A stretch of DNA of 64,000 nt, taken from positions 1 to 64,000 of the forward strand of contig JAGCMT010000058.1 of assembly GCA_017646335.1 (NCBI GenBank). Direction: 5' to 3'. Source of the DNA: Burkholderiaceae bacterium. GTDB lineage: Bacteria; Pseudomonadota; Gammaproteobacteria; Burkholderiales; Burkholderiaceae_F. The position numbers were made by a program, and so were the translations under genes. Below the pieces are notes generated by a model. That model had not been told where the DNA came from. It made no database searches and worked only from the letters and a program-made list of their open reading frames with translations. How positions within the stretch are numbered: position 1 is the stretch's first letter; each line of letters opens with the position of its first letter. Below are positions 35,940-45,592 of the stretch, one piece after another.

Positions 35940-36584
35940 ATGGATTGGTCTTTATTTCTCGATTTATTTACGCAGGCAGACCGCTTTTTGATGACGATCG
36001 CCACCGAATACGGCATTCTCATCTACGTGGTCATGTTCATGATCTTTTTCTTGGAAACCGGCATCGTCGTGATGGCCTTTTTGCCGGGTGATTCCCTTTT
36101 GTTCGTCTCGGGTGCCGTCACGGCTAGCGGTGCAATGGACCCGTGGATCCTTGCAACGGTCACAACGATCGGTGCTTGCTTGGGTAACACCTCCAATTAC
36201 ATGATCGGCAAGTGGTTGGGTCGAAAGATTTATGACGGCTCGATCAGTTGGATTGATCAGACGGCTTTGCAAAAAACGCATGCGTTTTACGAATCTCACG
36301 GTGGTAAGACCGTCTTTTTAGCTCGTTTTATCCCGATTATTCGTACGTTTGCCCCGTTGATCGCCGGTGCCGGTGATATGGCTCGCGGTCGATTCCAGTT
36401 TTATTCCATCTCGGGCGGCTTTTTCTGGGTATTCGGCTTAATCTGGGCCGGTTACTGGTTCGGTAACATCCCCTTCATCAAGCAACACCTTACGAGCATT
36501 TTGCTTTGCGGTATCTTCTTTGCCTTGATTCCGACCACGATTTTGGCCGTCTCCAAGTTCTTGAAAGCTCGCAAAGGCAAGTAA
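35940..36584 (+). CDS. DedA-family membrane protein
   Basis: A 214-residue inner-membrane protein of the DedA/VTT family, whose members scramble or flip phospholipids and undecaprenyl phosphate. Characteristic segments are FFLETG, FLPGDSLLF at about residues 51-59, and the FLARFIPIIRTFAP block with its two essential arginines, followed by AGAGDMARGRF. The gene stands alone with a terminator behind and mutL diverging in front. Confidence 0.9.
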   Translation: MDWSLFLDLFTQADRFLMTIATEYGILIYVVMFMIFFLETGIVVMAFLPGDSLLFVSGAVTASGAMDPWILATVTTIGACLGNTSNYMIGKWLGRKIYDGSISWIDQTALQKTHAFYESHGGKTVFLARFIPIIRTFAPLIAGAGDMARGRFQFYSISGGFFWVFGLIWAGYWFGNIPFIKQHLTSILLCGIFFALIPTTILAVSKFLKARKGK

Positions 36585-36611
36585 TCAGATCGGCACGAAC
36601 ATTCATCAGGG

Positions 36612-36646
36612 AAACCCCCATGGCTTTTAATAGCCTTGGGGGTTTT
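36612..36646 (+). terminator. Terminator of the DedA gene
   Basis: AAACCCCCA pairs with TGGGGGTTT, with an additional inner GGC/GCC pairing, followed by TTATTT. Confidence 0.82.
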
Positions 36647-36694
36647 ATTTAGTTATGATGAACAAGTTCGAGACACGCTTTTTAGGAGCTTTCA

Positions 36695-37975
36695 ATGACC
36701 CCGCTTTGGCAGCATTTGATTGACGTTATCCATAAAGAAGTTAAACCGGCACTCGGTTGTACGGAACCCATTGCAATTGCCCTAGCCGCCGCTCACGCAG
36801 GTCGCCTTTTGGGAGAACACCCCACTCACATCGACGTCGCCGTCAGCGACAACCTTTACAAAAATGCGATGGGCGTGTTTGTTCCGGGTACGGGTCGTAT
36901 CGGTTTACCGATTGCTGCCGCCGTGGGGGCTATCGGCGGTGATCCGGATGCCGGTCTAGAAGTCTTAGCCGGTGCAACGCCGCAAAATGTAGCCGATGCC
37001 GTCAAGTTGATTGAAGCCGGCGAAATCAATGTCACGCGCGCAACCACCAACGAATTCATCTACGTTCACTTGATGGCCCGTAGCGCCAATCATGACGCGG
37101 AAGTCATGATCATCGGTTCTCATACCGGTGTGACCCTCTTGAAGAAAGACGGTGAAGTGATCCTCGAAAAGAAGCTTGGCATCCAAAGCGGAGAAGAAGG
37201 CGGTTCGACCATCGAAGGTTTGAACGTGGACCTTCGTGCCGTTTACGACTTTGCCATGCAAGCTGACTTTGAAGACATCGAATTCATTTTGGAAGCCAAG
37301 ACCATCAACGTCGCATTGGCCCAAGAAGGTCTCGACAACGAATACGGTTTGCAATTGGGTCGTACGTTAGCCAAGCAAATCGAAGACGGTTTCTTAAGTC
37401 CCGACCTTTTGAACACGATGTCGGCCTTCACGTCGGCAGCTTCCGACGCTCGCATGGGCGGCGCCTCCTTGCCGGCCATGTCGAACTATGGCAGCGGCAA
37501 TCAAGGGATTACGGCCACGTTGCCGGTGGTGAAGATGGCCGAATTTTTGAAGTCCTCCGATGAAGAACTTGCTCGAGCATTGATTCTTTCGCACTTGGGC
37601 GCCATCTACATCAAGAGCCACTATCCGCCGTTGAGTGCCTTCTGCGGTAACACGGCCACCTCCGCCGCCGTTGCCATGGCCATGGTGTACTTGAAGGGTG
37701 GCACGTATGAACAAGCCTGCATGGCCATCAATAACGTCATCAGTGACACGGCCGGCATGGTCTGTGACGGCGCCAAGTCCACGTGTGCCATGAAGGTCCA
37801 CACGAGTGCACAAGCAGCCTTTAAGGCTACCGTTTTGGCTTTGTCCAATATCGGTGTTGCCAGCCAAGGCATCATCTCCGCTGACGTTGAAGAAACGATT
37901 GACAACTTAGGTCAAATGGTCACCAACGGCATGCGTCAAACCGATGAGAAAATCATTGAAATCATGTCGCACTAA
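36695..37975 (+). CDS. UPF0597 / L-cysteine desulfidase-like iron-sulfur enzyme
   Basis: A 426-residue protein of the family that includes E. coli CyuA (YhaM) and archaeal CdsB, related to the L-serine dehydratase alpha chain. These cleave L-cysteine to pyruvate, ammonia and sulfide with an oxygen-sensitive [4Fe-4S] cluster. Candidate ligand cysteines are visible in GCTEPI near the N-terminus and in AFCGNTA, MVCDGAK and STCAMK in the C-terminal half; SNYGSGNQG is another family signature. It is monocistronic; no dedicated cysteine transporter or regulator lies next to it. L-serine dehydratase activity is the main alternative. Confidence 0.85.
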   Translation: MTPLWQHLIDVIHKEVKPALGCTEPIAIALAAAHAGRLLGEHPTHIDVAVSDNLYKNAMGVFVPGTGRIGLPIAAAVGAIGGDPDAGLEVLAGATPQNVADAVKLIEAGEINVTRATTNEFIYVHLMARSANHDAEVMIIGSHTGVTLLKKDGEVILEKKLGIQSGEEGGSTIEGLNVDLRAVYDFAMQADFEDIEFILEAKTINVALAQEGLDNEYGLQLGRTLAKQIEDGFLSPDLLNTMSAFTSAASDARMGGASLPAMSNYGSGNQGITATLPVVKMAEFLKSSDEELARALILSHLGAIYIKSHYPPLSAFCGNTATSAAVAMAMVYLKGGTYEQACMAINNVISDTAGMVCDGAKSTCAMKVHTSAQAAFKATVLALSNIGVASQGIISADVEETIDNLGQMVTNGMRQTDEKIIEIMSH

Positions 37976-37997
37976 CCGACGGATTCGATGGTAACCA

Positions 37998-38025
37998 ACG
38001 GCACGAAATCCCTCGTGCCGTTTTC
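37998..38025 (+). terminator. Terminator of the cysteine desulfidase-like gene
   Basis: ACGGCACGA and TCGTGCCGT form a 9-bp stem with a 6-base loop, then TTTC. Confidence 0.78.
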
Positions 38026-38033
38026 TTTGGGTA

Positions 38034-38070
38034 AAAGAAAAGGCCCTCAAAGCCTAAAGCCTGAGAGCCT
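38034..38070 (-). terminator. Terminator of pgk
   Basis: On the minus strand AGGCTCTCA pairs with TGAGGGCCT (one T-G pair) around a loop, followed by TTTTCTTTT. Confidence 0.7.
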
Positions 38071-38090
38071 ATGCATCAGTTAATTACTGA

Positions 38091-39293
38091 TTAGAGAGCG
38101 CGCTTTTCGAGGATTTCGATAGCCGGCAAAACCTTGCCTTCCAAGAATTCCAAGAAGGCACCGCCACCCGTAGAGATGTAGGAAACCTTATCAGCGATTT
38201 CAAACTTGTGAACGGCAGAAACCGTGTCACCACCACCGGCGATGGAGAATGCACCGGCAGCCGTGGCTTCTGCGATTGCCTTAGCCATCACTTCCGTACC
38301 ACCGGCAAACGGCTTCATTTCGAAAACGCCAACCGGACCGTTCCAAACGATCGTACCGGCCTTCTTCAAGATTTCAGCCAAAGCAGCAGCCGTTTCCGGA
38401 CCAACGTCCAAGATCATTTCGTCATCAGCGACTTCGTCAACCTTGCAGCAACGAACTTCAGCCGTTTCGGAGAATTCCTTTGCCACGACGACGTCCGTCG
38501 GCAACGGGAGCGTTGCGCCCTTGGAAGCCAACGTTTCGAGAATCTTCTTGCATTCGTCAACCAAGTCCGGCTCAGCCAAGGACTTACCGATCTTGTGACC
38601 GGCGGCTAACAAGAACGTATTGGCAATACCGCCGCCAACGATCAATTGATCAACCTTTTGAGCGAGGTTGTTCAAAATCGTCAACTTCGTGGAAACCTTA
38701 GAACCACCGACGATAGCAACGAGCGGATGCTTAGCTTCTTCAACAGCCTTGGTCAATGCTTCGATTTCAGCAGCCATCAACGGACCGGCACAAGCGATTT
38801 CTGCGTATTGAGCGGCACCGTACGTCGTACCTTCTGCACGGTGAGCCGTACCGAAAGCGTCGTTCACGTACACGTCGCAGAGAGCGCCGTACTTACGAGC
38901 CAATTCGTCGTTGCACTTCTTTTCGCCGACATTGCAACGGCAGTTTTGCAACATCACCACTTCGCCTTCGGCCACTTCAAAGCCACCGTCGACCCAGTCT
39001 TCGATCAAACGAATCGGGCTACCCAAGAGTTCGGACATACGAGCTGCAACCTTCACAAGGCTGTCAGCCGGCGTCAAAACACCTTCCTTCGGACGACCCA
39101 AGTGGCTCACCACCATCACGCGAGCACCGGCGTCACGAGCCATACGAACGGCCGGAACGCTAGCCACCAAACGGGCTTCGTTGGTGATATCACCGTTTTC
39201 ATCACGCGGCACGTTGAGATCGGAACGGATCAAAACACGCTTACCAGCCAAGGCACCGGCCTTAGCCAAGGATTCAAGAGTATTCACTCGCAT
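38091..39293 (-). CDS. pgk: Phosphoglycerate kinase
   Basis: Glycolytic kinase of 400 residues that makes ATP from 1,3-bisphosphoglycerate. Substrate residues are visible in [19 protein letters not shown] and NDAFGTAHR; the nucleotide side has GGSKVSTK, the glycine-rich GPVGVFE and AGGGDT. The frame begins at a TTG at 39308, but GAGGA is correctly spaced for the ATG at 39293 (MRVNTL). Monocistronic; other glycolytic genes are not adjacent. Confidence 0.97.
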   Translation of the reverse strand: MRVNTLESLAKAGALAGKRVLIRSDLNVPRDENGDITNEARLVASVPAVRMARDAGARVMVVSHLGRPKEGVLTPADSLVKVAARMSELLGSPIRLIEDWVDGGFEVAEGEVVMLQNCRCNVGEKKCNDELARKYGALCDVYVNDAFGTAHRAEGTTYGAAQYAEIACAGPLMAAEIEALTKAVEEAKHPLVAIVGGSKVSTKLTILNNLAQKVDQLIVGGGIANTFLLAAGHKIGKSLAEPDLVDECKKILETLASKGATLPLPTDVVVAKEFSETAEVRCCKVDEVADDEMILDVGPETAAALAEILKKAGTIVWNGPVGVFEMKPFAGGTEVMAKAIAEATAAGAFSIAGGGDTVSAVHKFEIADKVSYISTGGGAFLEFLEGKVLPAIEILEKRAL

Positions 39294-39338
39294 CGGTATA
39301 GTCCTCAAATGAGAATGGGGTTAAAAAGTAATCAAATA

Positions 39339-39344
39339 ATTATA
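39339..39344 (-). promoter_or_regulatory. Predicted -10 element of pgk
   Basis: A perfect TATAAT on the minus strand lies 46 bases upstream of the pgk start. The -35 at 17-18 bases is poor, so the call rests on the -10 alone. Confidence 0.45.
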
Positions 39345-39523
39345 GCGAACTGACAGACTGAAAATTGATTGTTTTGGCGTATTGCCAAGGCTTTTGCCGT
39401 GCTTGTGTTCTTAATCGAAAACAGTTCGACGAAAATCAAATTCGGGGAAAAAACCCATGGAATCGTTCGATACTAATTTTTCTTTGGACCTACAATTGAG
39501 AGAGATTGACAGGAGTTTTTCAA

Positions 39524-40459
39524 ATGCAAGAAAAATGGCATTGGCTCGATGAATACGCCCAAACGGTTCCTTATACCGTTTTCCCCGAAACGCTTTATAC
39601 GCGCGAGACACTGTTGGCCGGCTATCGCCCCCAAGACGAAGCCGCCAAAGCAAAAACATACGATCGACGCGTCTATCGTCATTTTCTTGCCACCGGCAAA
39701 CGAACGAGCAGTGCTGAAGAGCTGATGCTTCGCGCACTTCACGACCAAGCGATCGGCGCAGCCGTCGATCAATTCCTTACTCGCTTTGAACATAAGCGAA
39801 TCGTCGGCATCATGGGTGGGCATGCCTTGGCTCGAACCGATGTGATGTATCGAAAGATCGTTTTACTGTCCAAACAATTGACCGAAAACGGCTACTTAAT
39901 GGTTTCGGGCGGAGGAAGCGGCGCCATGGAAGCCACGCACTTAGGCGCGTGGCTAGCCGGTCGCACCAATGATGAGGTCAAAGCAGCGCTGAGCATTTTG
40001 GATCGTGCTCCCACAGGTGATGATGCCGATTGGCTCGATACGGCCTTTGAAGTTGTCAATCAATTCCCGCAAACGTCTTTTGAAAGCTTGAGCGTACCCA
40101 CATGGCTCTACAGTCATGAACCTTCCAACATCTTTGCCACAAGCATTGCCAAGTTCTTCGATAACAACACGCGCGAACAACGCCTTTTGTCCATGGCCGG
40201 CGGCGGCATGATCTTTACTCCGGGCAGTGCCGGCACTTTGATGGAAGTCTTCGAAGAGGCTGCACTTAACCATTACGCCACCTACGACGGGGCCTGTCCG
40301 ATGATTTTCTTTAACCGACCGTTCTGGACAAAGACAACGCCGCTTTATCCGTTTTTGGAAAAACTCATTGAAAGCGGTACATACAAGAATATGAAAGTGT
40401 CGGTTACGGACGATCTTTTTGAAGTCACTCGTACGATTGACTTTTGGCAAAAAAGTTAA
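39524..40459 (+). CDS. LOG-like Rossmann-fold nucleotide-binding protein
   Basis: A 311-residue cytoplasmic protein. A helical N-terminus of about 90 residues precedes a Rossmann-like core starting RIVGIMGGHA, then MVSGGGSGAMEATHLGA and TPGSAGTLMEVFEEA. These correspond to the GGGxxGxM and PGGxGTxxE motifs of LOG (cytokinin-activating) and nucleotide 5'-monophosphate nucleosidase families. The second motif has Ser for the second Gly. Nucleotide N-glycosidase activity is a reasonable guess; the substrate is unknown. AGGAG at 39511-39515 fixes the ATG at 39524, rather than the TTG at 39506. Confidence 0.68.
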   Translation: MQEKWHWLDEYAQTVPYTVFPETLYTRETLLAGYRPQDEAAKAKTYDRRVYRHFLATGKRTSSAEELMLRALHDQAIGAAVDQFLTRFEHKRIVGIMGGHALARTDVMYRKIVLLSKQLTENGYLMVSGGGSGAMEATHLGAWLAGRTNDEVKAALSILDRAPTGDDADWLDTAFEVVNQFPQTSFESLSVPTWLYSHEPSNIFATSIAKFFDNNTREQRLLSMAGGGMIFTPGSAGTLMEVFEEAALNHYATYDGACPMIFFNRPFWTKTTPLYPFLEKLIESGTYKNMKVSVTDDLFEVTRTIDFWQKS

Positions 40460-40496
40460 TGTCGGCTAAGCCCTTTTGCCTATTTTTACGAAGAAT

Positions 40497-40525
40497 CGGG
40501 GTGTTTTTCAAAACACCCCGTTTTA
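40497..40525 (+). terminator. Terminator of the LOG-like gene
   Basis: CGGGGTGTTTT and AAAACACCCCG form a perfect 11-bp stem with a 3-5 base loop, then TTTT. Confidence 0.85.
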
Positions 40526-40591
40526 CACTTGACGAGTTAGCTCTCAAAGATTGAGAGACGCGAGTTTATTTACGTACACAGGGGATTTATC

Positions 40592-41695
40592 ATGGCTCAA
40601 GAACTTGATGTCATCAAGGTCTGGGAAGACCTTCATAAAACGCCGGAATTGGGTTTCGAAGAACACGAAACGGCTAAGTACATCGCTGAACACTTGACGG
40701 CTTTGGGTTACGAAGTCGAAACGGGCGTGGGCGGCACGGGTGTCGTCGGCGTCATCAAGGGTGAAGAAGAAGGTCCGTGCTTGATGCTTCGTGCCGACAT
40801 GGACGCATTGCCCTTCACGATCAACGGTGAAAAGAAGGTGATCCACGCTTGCGGTCACGACTCTCACTCCGCCATGCTCTTGGCAGCCGCCAGCCGTTTG
40901 GTCGGTAAGGTCAAGCGCGGTAAGTTGAAGGTTCTCTTCCAACAAGGCGAAGAAACGTTGTTCGGTGCTATGAGCGTGATCAAGGCCGGTGTCTTGGAAG
41001 ATGTCGACTTGGCTTTGGGTCTCCACATCCGCCCGGTTCAAGACTGTGCAGACGGTCAAATGGTCGGTGCAGTCTGCCACACCTCTTCGGCCCAATTCAA
41101 GGCCAAGGTGACCGGTCGTGCAGCTCACGGCTCTCGTCCGCACTTGGGCGTCAACTGCGCAGAAGTGCTCGCTGCAATCGTTCAAAACATCGCTATGTTG
41201 AAGTTTGATCCGGCATTGGCTTGGTCTTGCAAGTGCACGAAGATCGAAGTGGGCGGCGCTGCCATCAACATCATCCCGGATAAGGGCTACGCCGCATTTG
41301 ACACGCGCGCCGAAACGAACCCGTTGATGAAGGAAATCCTTGAACGCGTTCGCGTTTGCATCGAAAACACGGCTGCCGCTTACGGCGCTACGGGCGAAAT
41401 GGAATTCATGGGCCCGGTCCTCCCGGCTTGTGAATACGATGACGCCTTGACGGCTGAAGTGGCCGAATGCATCAAGGAAGTGGTCGGCGAAGAAAACTTC
41501 GTTCCGAGCTGCGGTGGTGGCGGTGAAGACTTCCACTTCTTCAAGAACCAAAAGCCGTCCTTGCGCGTGGCTTACTTCGGTGTCGGTTGCGACTGCAAAC
41601 CGGGTCTCCATAATCCGGAAATGGCCTTCAACCCGCAAGCATTGCCCAACGGCGTGGCCGTTCTCGAAAAGATGGCAATGCGCTATCTCGGTTAA
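40592..41695 (+). CDS. M20-family metal-dependent amidohydrolase (peptidase M20D)
   Basis: A 367-residue enzyme of the IAA-amino-acid hydrolase / N-acyl-aminoacid amidohydrolase group. Two-metal ligands appear in order: ACGHDSH at about residues 88-94, QQGEE at about 122-126, LHIRP at about 150, and a late His in PGLHNPE. The central GRAAHGSRPH block marks the dimerisation lid domain with its substrate-binding His. Codon use is that of a well-expressed gene. The substrate (N-acetyl, aminoacyl or peptide amide) cannot be told; terminators on both sides make it monocistronic. Confidence 0.88.
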   Translation: MAQELDVIKVWEDLHKTPELGFEEHETAKYIAEHLTALGYEVETGVGGTGVVGVIKGEEEGPCLMLRADMDALPFTINGEKKVIHACGHDSHSAMLLAAASRLVGKVKRGKLKVLFQQGEETLFGAMSVIKAGVLEDVDLALGLHIRPVQDCADGQMVGAVCHTSSAQFKAKVTGRAAHGSRPHLGVNCAEVLAAIVQNIAMLKFDPALAWSCKCTKIEVGGAAINIIPDKGYAAFDTRAETNPLMKEILERVRVCIENTAAAYGATGEMEFMGPVLPACEYDDALTAEVAECIKEVVGEENFVPSCGGGGEDFHFFKNQKPSLRVAYFGVGCDCKPGLHNPEMAFNPQALPNGVAVLEKMAMRYLG

Positions 41696-41742
41696 TAACC
41701 GTTATTTGTACCATCGGCCCCACACGGGGCCAATGGGCAACA

Positions 41743-41778
41743 AAAAAGCGAGTTCGAAAAATGAACTCGCTTTTTTTG
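41743..41778. terminator. Bidirectional terminator between the M20 gene and murB
   Basis: AAAGCGAGTTC and GAACTCGCTTT form a perfect 11-bp stem with A-rich left and T-rich right flanks, between convergent genes. Confidence 0.87.
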
Positions 41779-41785
41779 TTCTCAA

Positions 41786-42799
41786 TTAAAGAATCACCGG
41801 TTCCGGTTCCAGTGCCACTCCAAACTTTTCCAGGACTTTAGCCTGAACCATCTGGGCAAACTGCCAAAGCTCTTGGCCGCTCGCTTGGCCATGATTAACA
41901 AGCACCAACGCTTGCTTTTCATAAGTACCGGCATCACCGATGCGATAGCCCTTGAGACCGGCTTGATCAATCATCCAACCGGCTGCCAACTTCTGATAGC
42001 CACCGCCCACATCGTAGTGAACGATGCTCGGGAATTTCTCCAAGAGAGCCAAAAATTGGTCATGATCGACCACAGGATTCTTAAAGAAAGAACCGGCGCT
42101 ACCCAAATCCTTCGGATCGGGCAACTTACGAGAACGAACGGCAACCACCGCATTAAAAACGTCTCGAGGCGTCACCGCTTCCAAGCCCTCGACCTGATGC
42201 GTCAATTCCTTGTAACTTAAATTCGGCGTCCAAACTTTCGGCAACTCGAACGTCACGGACACGACAACCAAATCGGCATAACCGTCATCTTTGAAAATAC
42301 TGTGACGATAAGCAAAGTCGCATTCTTCGGCACGCATGGCTTCGATTTCTTGCGTTGCCGGATTGTAGACCTCGATTTCTTTGACTCGTTGAGCCACTTC
42401 CGCGCCGTAAGCACCGATGTTCTGAACCACGGACGCACCGACCGTACCGGGAATCAAAGCCAAGTTTTCCAAACCGCCATAGCCCATCGAAATCAAACGA
42501 TCGACCGTCGTGTGCCAATCTTCGCCGGCACCGACCTTCACATACGTTGCAACCTCGGTCTCACCGACAACCTCCAAGCCCGAAATCGCCATTCGCATAA
42601 CCAAACGATCGACCACTTCGGTTGTCATCAACAAGTTCGCACCGCCACCCAAAACAAAGGTTTTGACATCATGCGCCTTAGCCCAGGCAAGCGCTTCACG
42701 AACATCCGTTTCGGTTTTGATCGTCGTAAAGTAACGAGCCTTTGCGGCCACCGCCATCGTATTAAACGGTTTCAAATCCACGAGTTCTTGAACTTGCAC
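41786..42799 (-). CDS. murB: UDP-N-acetylenolpyruvoylglucosamine reductase MurB
   Basis: FAD enzyme of peptidoglycan precursor synthesis, 337 residues (type I, like E. coli). The FAD segment LGGGANLL, the GLENLALIPGTVGA block, the catalytic Ser in GSAGSFFKNP and a C-terminal Glu (EPEPVIL) are present. The frame extends into dxs, but GGGAG is well spaced for a GTG at 42799, one base beyond the dxs stop, giving MQVQELVDL. It ends the xseB-ispA-dxs-murB operon, linking isoprenoid carrier supply with wall synthesis. Confidence 0.93.
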   Translation of the reverse strand: MQVQELVDLKPFNTMAVAAKARYFTTIKTETDVREALAWAKAHDVKTFVLGGGANLLMTTEVVDRLVMRMAISGLEVVGETEVATYVKVGAGEDWHTTVDRLISMGYGGLENLALIPGTVGASVVQNIGAYGAEVAQRVKEIEVYNPATQEIEAMRAEECDFAYRHSIFKDDGYADLVVVSVTFELPKVWTPNLSYKELTHQVEGLEAVTPRDVFNAVVAVRSRKLPDPKDLGSAGSFFKNPVVDHDQFLALLEKFPSIVHYDVGGGYQKLAAGWMIDQAGLKGYRIGDAGTYEKQALVLVNHGQASGQELWQFAQMVQAKVLEKFGVALEPEPVIL

Positions 42800-42800
42800 A

Positions 42801-44672
42801 TCAGTCTCCCAAACGCTCCAAGATTCGAGCCTTGACGGTCTCGAGTCCCAAACCGCAATCTTCGAACAACTCTTCGGTCGTTCCTTGGTCAACAAAGTGA
42901 TCCTCAATACCCAAAACCAACGAAGGCGTCGTTAACCCCTTCTTGGCCATCACTTCCAACACGGCCGAGCCGGCGCCGCCCATCACTACACCGTCTTCAG
43001 CGGTCACAATCAAGTCATGGGTCTTGGCCATCTCCTCGATCATGGCTTCATCCATCGGCTTAACGAAACGCATATCCACAAGGGTTGCATGCAAAGCATC
43101 GGCCACACTGCGCAAACGCTCAACCATCAAACCAAAGGCCAAAATCGCCACGCGCTTGCCCGTCGAAGTGCATTCGCGAACCACGCGAGCCTTACCCACC
43201 GGAACCTCAAGCAATGCTTCGTCTTGCTCGACACCGGGCCCTTTACCTCGAGGATAACGAACGGCAGCCGGCGTACCCAAACGATAAGCCGTGGTCAACA
43301 TACGGCGACATTCATTTTCATTGGACGGAGCCATCACCGTCATGTTCGGGATGCTGCGCAAGAAGGCCAAATCAAAGACACCGTGGTGCGTTTCACCGTC
43401 AGCGCCGACAAGACCGCCGCGATCGATCGCAAAGGTCACCGGCAGATTTTGAATGGCCACGTCATGCAAGATTTGGTCATAAGCTCGTTGAGCAAAGGAC
43501 GAATAGATTGCCACGACCGGACGAATACCATTGGCAGCCAAACCGGCCGCAAACGTGACGGCATGTTGCTCGGCAATGGCGACGTCGCGATAACGCGTCG
43601 GGAAACGCTTTTCAAATTCAACCAAACCGGAACCTTCACGCATCGCCGGCGTAATGGCAAAAAGCTTGTCATCGGCCTGCGCCATATCGCAAATCCAACG
43701 AGAAAACACTTGCGTGTAAGTCGGATGGGACGGGTCGGAACACTTCTTGACGATGCCCGTGGCCGGATCAAACTTGCCGACACCGTGATAGAGCGTCGGA
43801 TCGGCCTCAGCCGGCGCATAGCCCTTACCCTTCTTGGTCGAAATATGAAGCACCATCGGACCTTGAAGCGCCTTGATGTTGGAGAGCACCTTCACCAATA
43901 CGTCGATATCGTGACCATCGACCGGACCGTAATAATTCAAGTCATAAGCGGAGAACATGGCCGATTCCGGTGCAACGAAATTGACCGTACGTTGTTCAAC
44001 GCGCTTGAAGAAATTCCAAAGCTTGGGCGAGCCTTTGATCGCATCCTTAAAGTCACTGCGAAGCGCCGAGAACGTACCTCCGGAGACAAGTTTCGCCAAA
44101 TGGTGATGCAATGCACCCACCGACGGGGAAATCGAGCAGTCGTTGTCGTTGACGATCACCAAAAGCTTCAAACCGTCGGTATAGGTACCGGCTTGGTTCA
44201 GTGCTTCAACAGCCATACCGCCCGTTAATGCACCGTCACCGATCACGGCAATGTGCCACGAATCGGTGTCACCCTGAAGGCGTGCGGCCAAAGCCATACC
44301 CAAAGCGGCCGAAATGGAAGTCGAACTGTGAGCCGTCCCGAATGCATCGTGCTCACTTTCACCGCGCTTCGGGAAACCGGACAAACCGCCGTGCATACGG
44401 AGACGGTCGAATTGATCCTTGCGACCCGTCACCATCTTGTGTGCATAGGCTTGATGACCGACGTCCCAAATGATTTTGTCTTTCGGCGAGTCAAATACAT
44501 GATGCAAGGCAAGCGTGAGTTCCACCGCCCCCAAACTACTGGCCAAATGGCCACCGGTTTTCGAAACGGCTTCGACCATGTATTCTCGGATCTCTTGAGC
44601 CAACGTCGGGAGCTTCTCAACGGATAATGCTTTAACGTCTGCCGGGCTCGTAATGTTTTCAAGTAACGCCAT
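42801..44672 (-). CDS. dxs: 1-deoxy-D-xylulose-5-phosphate synthase
   Basis: Thiamine-diphosphate enzyme of 623 residues, first step of the MEP isoprenoid pathway. ThDP/Mg motif GDGALTGGMAVEALNQAG is followed by NDNDCSISPSVGAL. The active-site His region HAFGTAHSSTSIS and the transketolase-like domains with AEQHAVTFAAGLA follow in order. A strong AGGAAAGAG precedes the ATG. It is 15 bases after ispA, and together they supply prenyl diphosphates for MiaA, quinones and undecaprenyl phosphate. Confidence 0.97.
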   Translation of the reverse strand: MALLENITSPADVKALSVEKLPTLAQEIREYMVEAVSKTGGHLASSLGAVELTLALHHVFDSPKDKIIWDVGHQAYAHKMVTGRKDQFDRLRMHGGLSGFPKRGESEHDAFGTAHSSTSISAALGMALAARLQGDTDSWHIAVIGDGALTGGMAVEALNQAGTYTDGLKLLVIVNDNDCSISPSVGALHHHLAKLVSGGTFSALRSDFKDAIKGSPKLWNFFKRVEQRTVNFVAPESAMFSAYDLNYYGPVDGHDIDVLVKVLSNIKALQGPMVLHISTKKGKGYAPAEADPTLYHGVGKFDPATGIVKKCSDPSHPTYTQVFSRWICDMAQADDKLFAITPAMREGSGLVEFEKRFPTRYRDVAIAEQHAVTFAAGLAANGIRPVVAIYSSFAQRAYDQILHDVAIQNLPVTFAIDRGGLVGADGETHHGVFDLAFLRSIPNMTVMAPSNENECRRMLTTAYRLGTPAAVRYPRGKGPGVEQDEALLEVPVGKARVVRECTSTGKRVAILAFGLMVERLRSVADALHATLVDMRFVKPMDEAMIEEMAKTHDLIVTAEDGVVMGGAGSAVLEVMAKKGLTTPSLVLGIEDHFVDQGTTEELFEDCGLGLETVKARILERLGD

Positions 44673-44687
44673 TAATTCTCTTTCCTA

Positions 44688-45590
44688 TCAATGGTCTCGT
44701 GCCATGATGAAATCAGCAATTTCATGCAATCGTTGCGTCTTACCGGCGTAACGGGGGTCGGCTTCCAACGTTTGAAGAGCCGTCTTGGCGAGGTTGTATT
44801 GTTCCTTGGCCAATTCGCGAGCTTTTTCCACACCTAAAAGCGACACGTAGGTGGGCTTGTCATTGGCAGCATCTTTACCCGCGGTCTTACCCAACGTTTG
44901 CGTATCGGCCGTCACATCCAAAATGTCATCGATCACTTGGAAAGCCAAGCCGATTGCGTCGGAGTACACGGCCATTTGACCGATCAATGCGGGTTCAGGC
45001 AACGATTGACCGGCATAGATGCCCATCAAGGCGGAGGCTCGAATCATGGCACCCGTCTTCATACGGTGCATCATGGTCAAGGTCGGCAAATCCAACTGAG
45101 AACGTGCGGCCAATAAGTCAATGGCTTGGCCGCCGCACATACCGGAAGGACCGGCGGCAACCGCCAAAAGCTTCACCAATTGAACGACTTGCTCGGGATT
45201 GACTTTGGCCTGAACCACTTGCTCAAAAGCCAACGCTTGGAGAGCATCTCCGGTCAACATCCCCATGGCTTCACCAAACTTGCGATGCGTGGTGAGCTTG
45301 CCACGGCGAAGCGTGTCGTTATCCATGCACGGCATGTCATCGTGCACCAACGAATACGAATGGATATATTCAACGGCCAAAGCCAAGTGATCGGTCACCG
45401 AAGCGTCGGCATCTACTAATTGACCGGCTGCATAGACCAACAACGGACGAATGCGCTTACCGCCATCCAACACGGCGTAACGCATCGCTTGGTGCAACTT
45501 CCAAGGTTGCTTGGTTTCCATCGGCAACGTGTATTGGGCAACGCGCTCAAAATGTTCGGCGCGCTCCTTGCTCCATGCTCGAAAATCCAT
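44688..45590 (-). CDS. ispA: Farnesyl diphosphate synthase (geranyltranstransferase)
   Basis: A 300-residue short-chain prenyl synthase making C15 FPP from DMAPP/GPP and IPP. The first Asp-rich motif DDMPCMDND is at about residues 99-107 and the second, DDILD, at about 239-243; GKRIRP near the N-terminus is the IPP-binding segment. The gene begins 2 bases after xseB and precedes dxs, the order of E. coli. Confidence 0.96.
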   Translation of the reverse strand: MDFRAWSKERAEHFERVAQYTLPMETKQPWKLHQAMRYAVLDGGKRIRPLLVYAAGQLVDADASVTDHLALAVEYIHSYSLVHDDMPCMDNDTLRRGKLTTHRKFGEAMGMLTGDALQALAFEQVVQAKVNPEQVVQLVKLLAVAAGPSGMCGGQAIDLLAARSQLDLPTLTMMHRMKTGAMIRASALMGIYAGQSLPEPALIGQMAVYSDAIGLAFQVIDDILDVTADTQTLGKTAGKDAANDKPTYVSLLGVEKARELAKEQYNLAKTALQTLEADPRYAGKTQRLHEIADFIMARDH

Positions 45591-45592
45591 TT

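Noticed and set aside
40544..41638. Long minus-strand frame antisense to the M20 amidohydrolase
   Set aside because: Shadow of a highly biased gene; it crosses the promoter and leader of the M20 gene and has no family signature.
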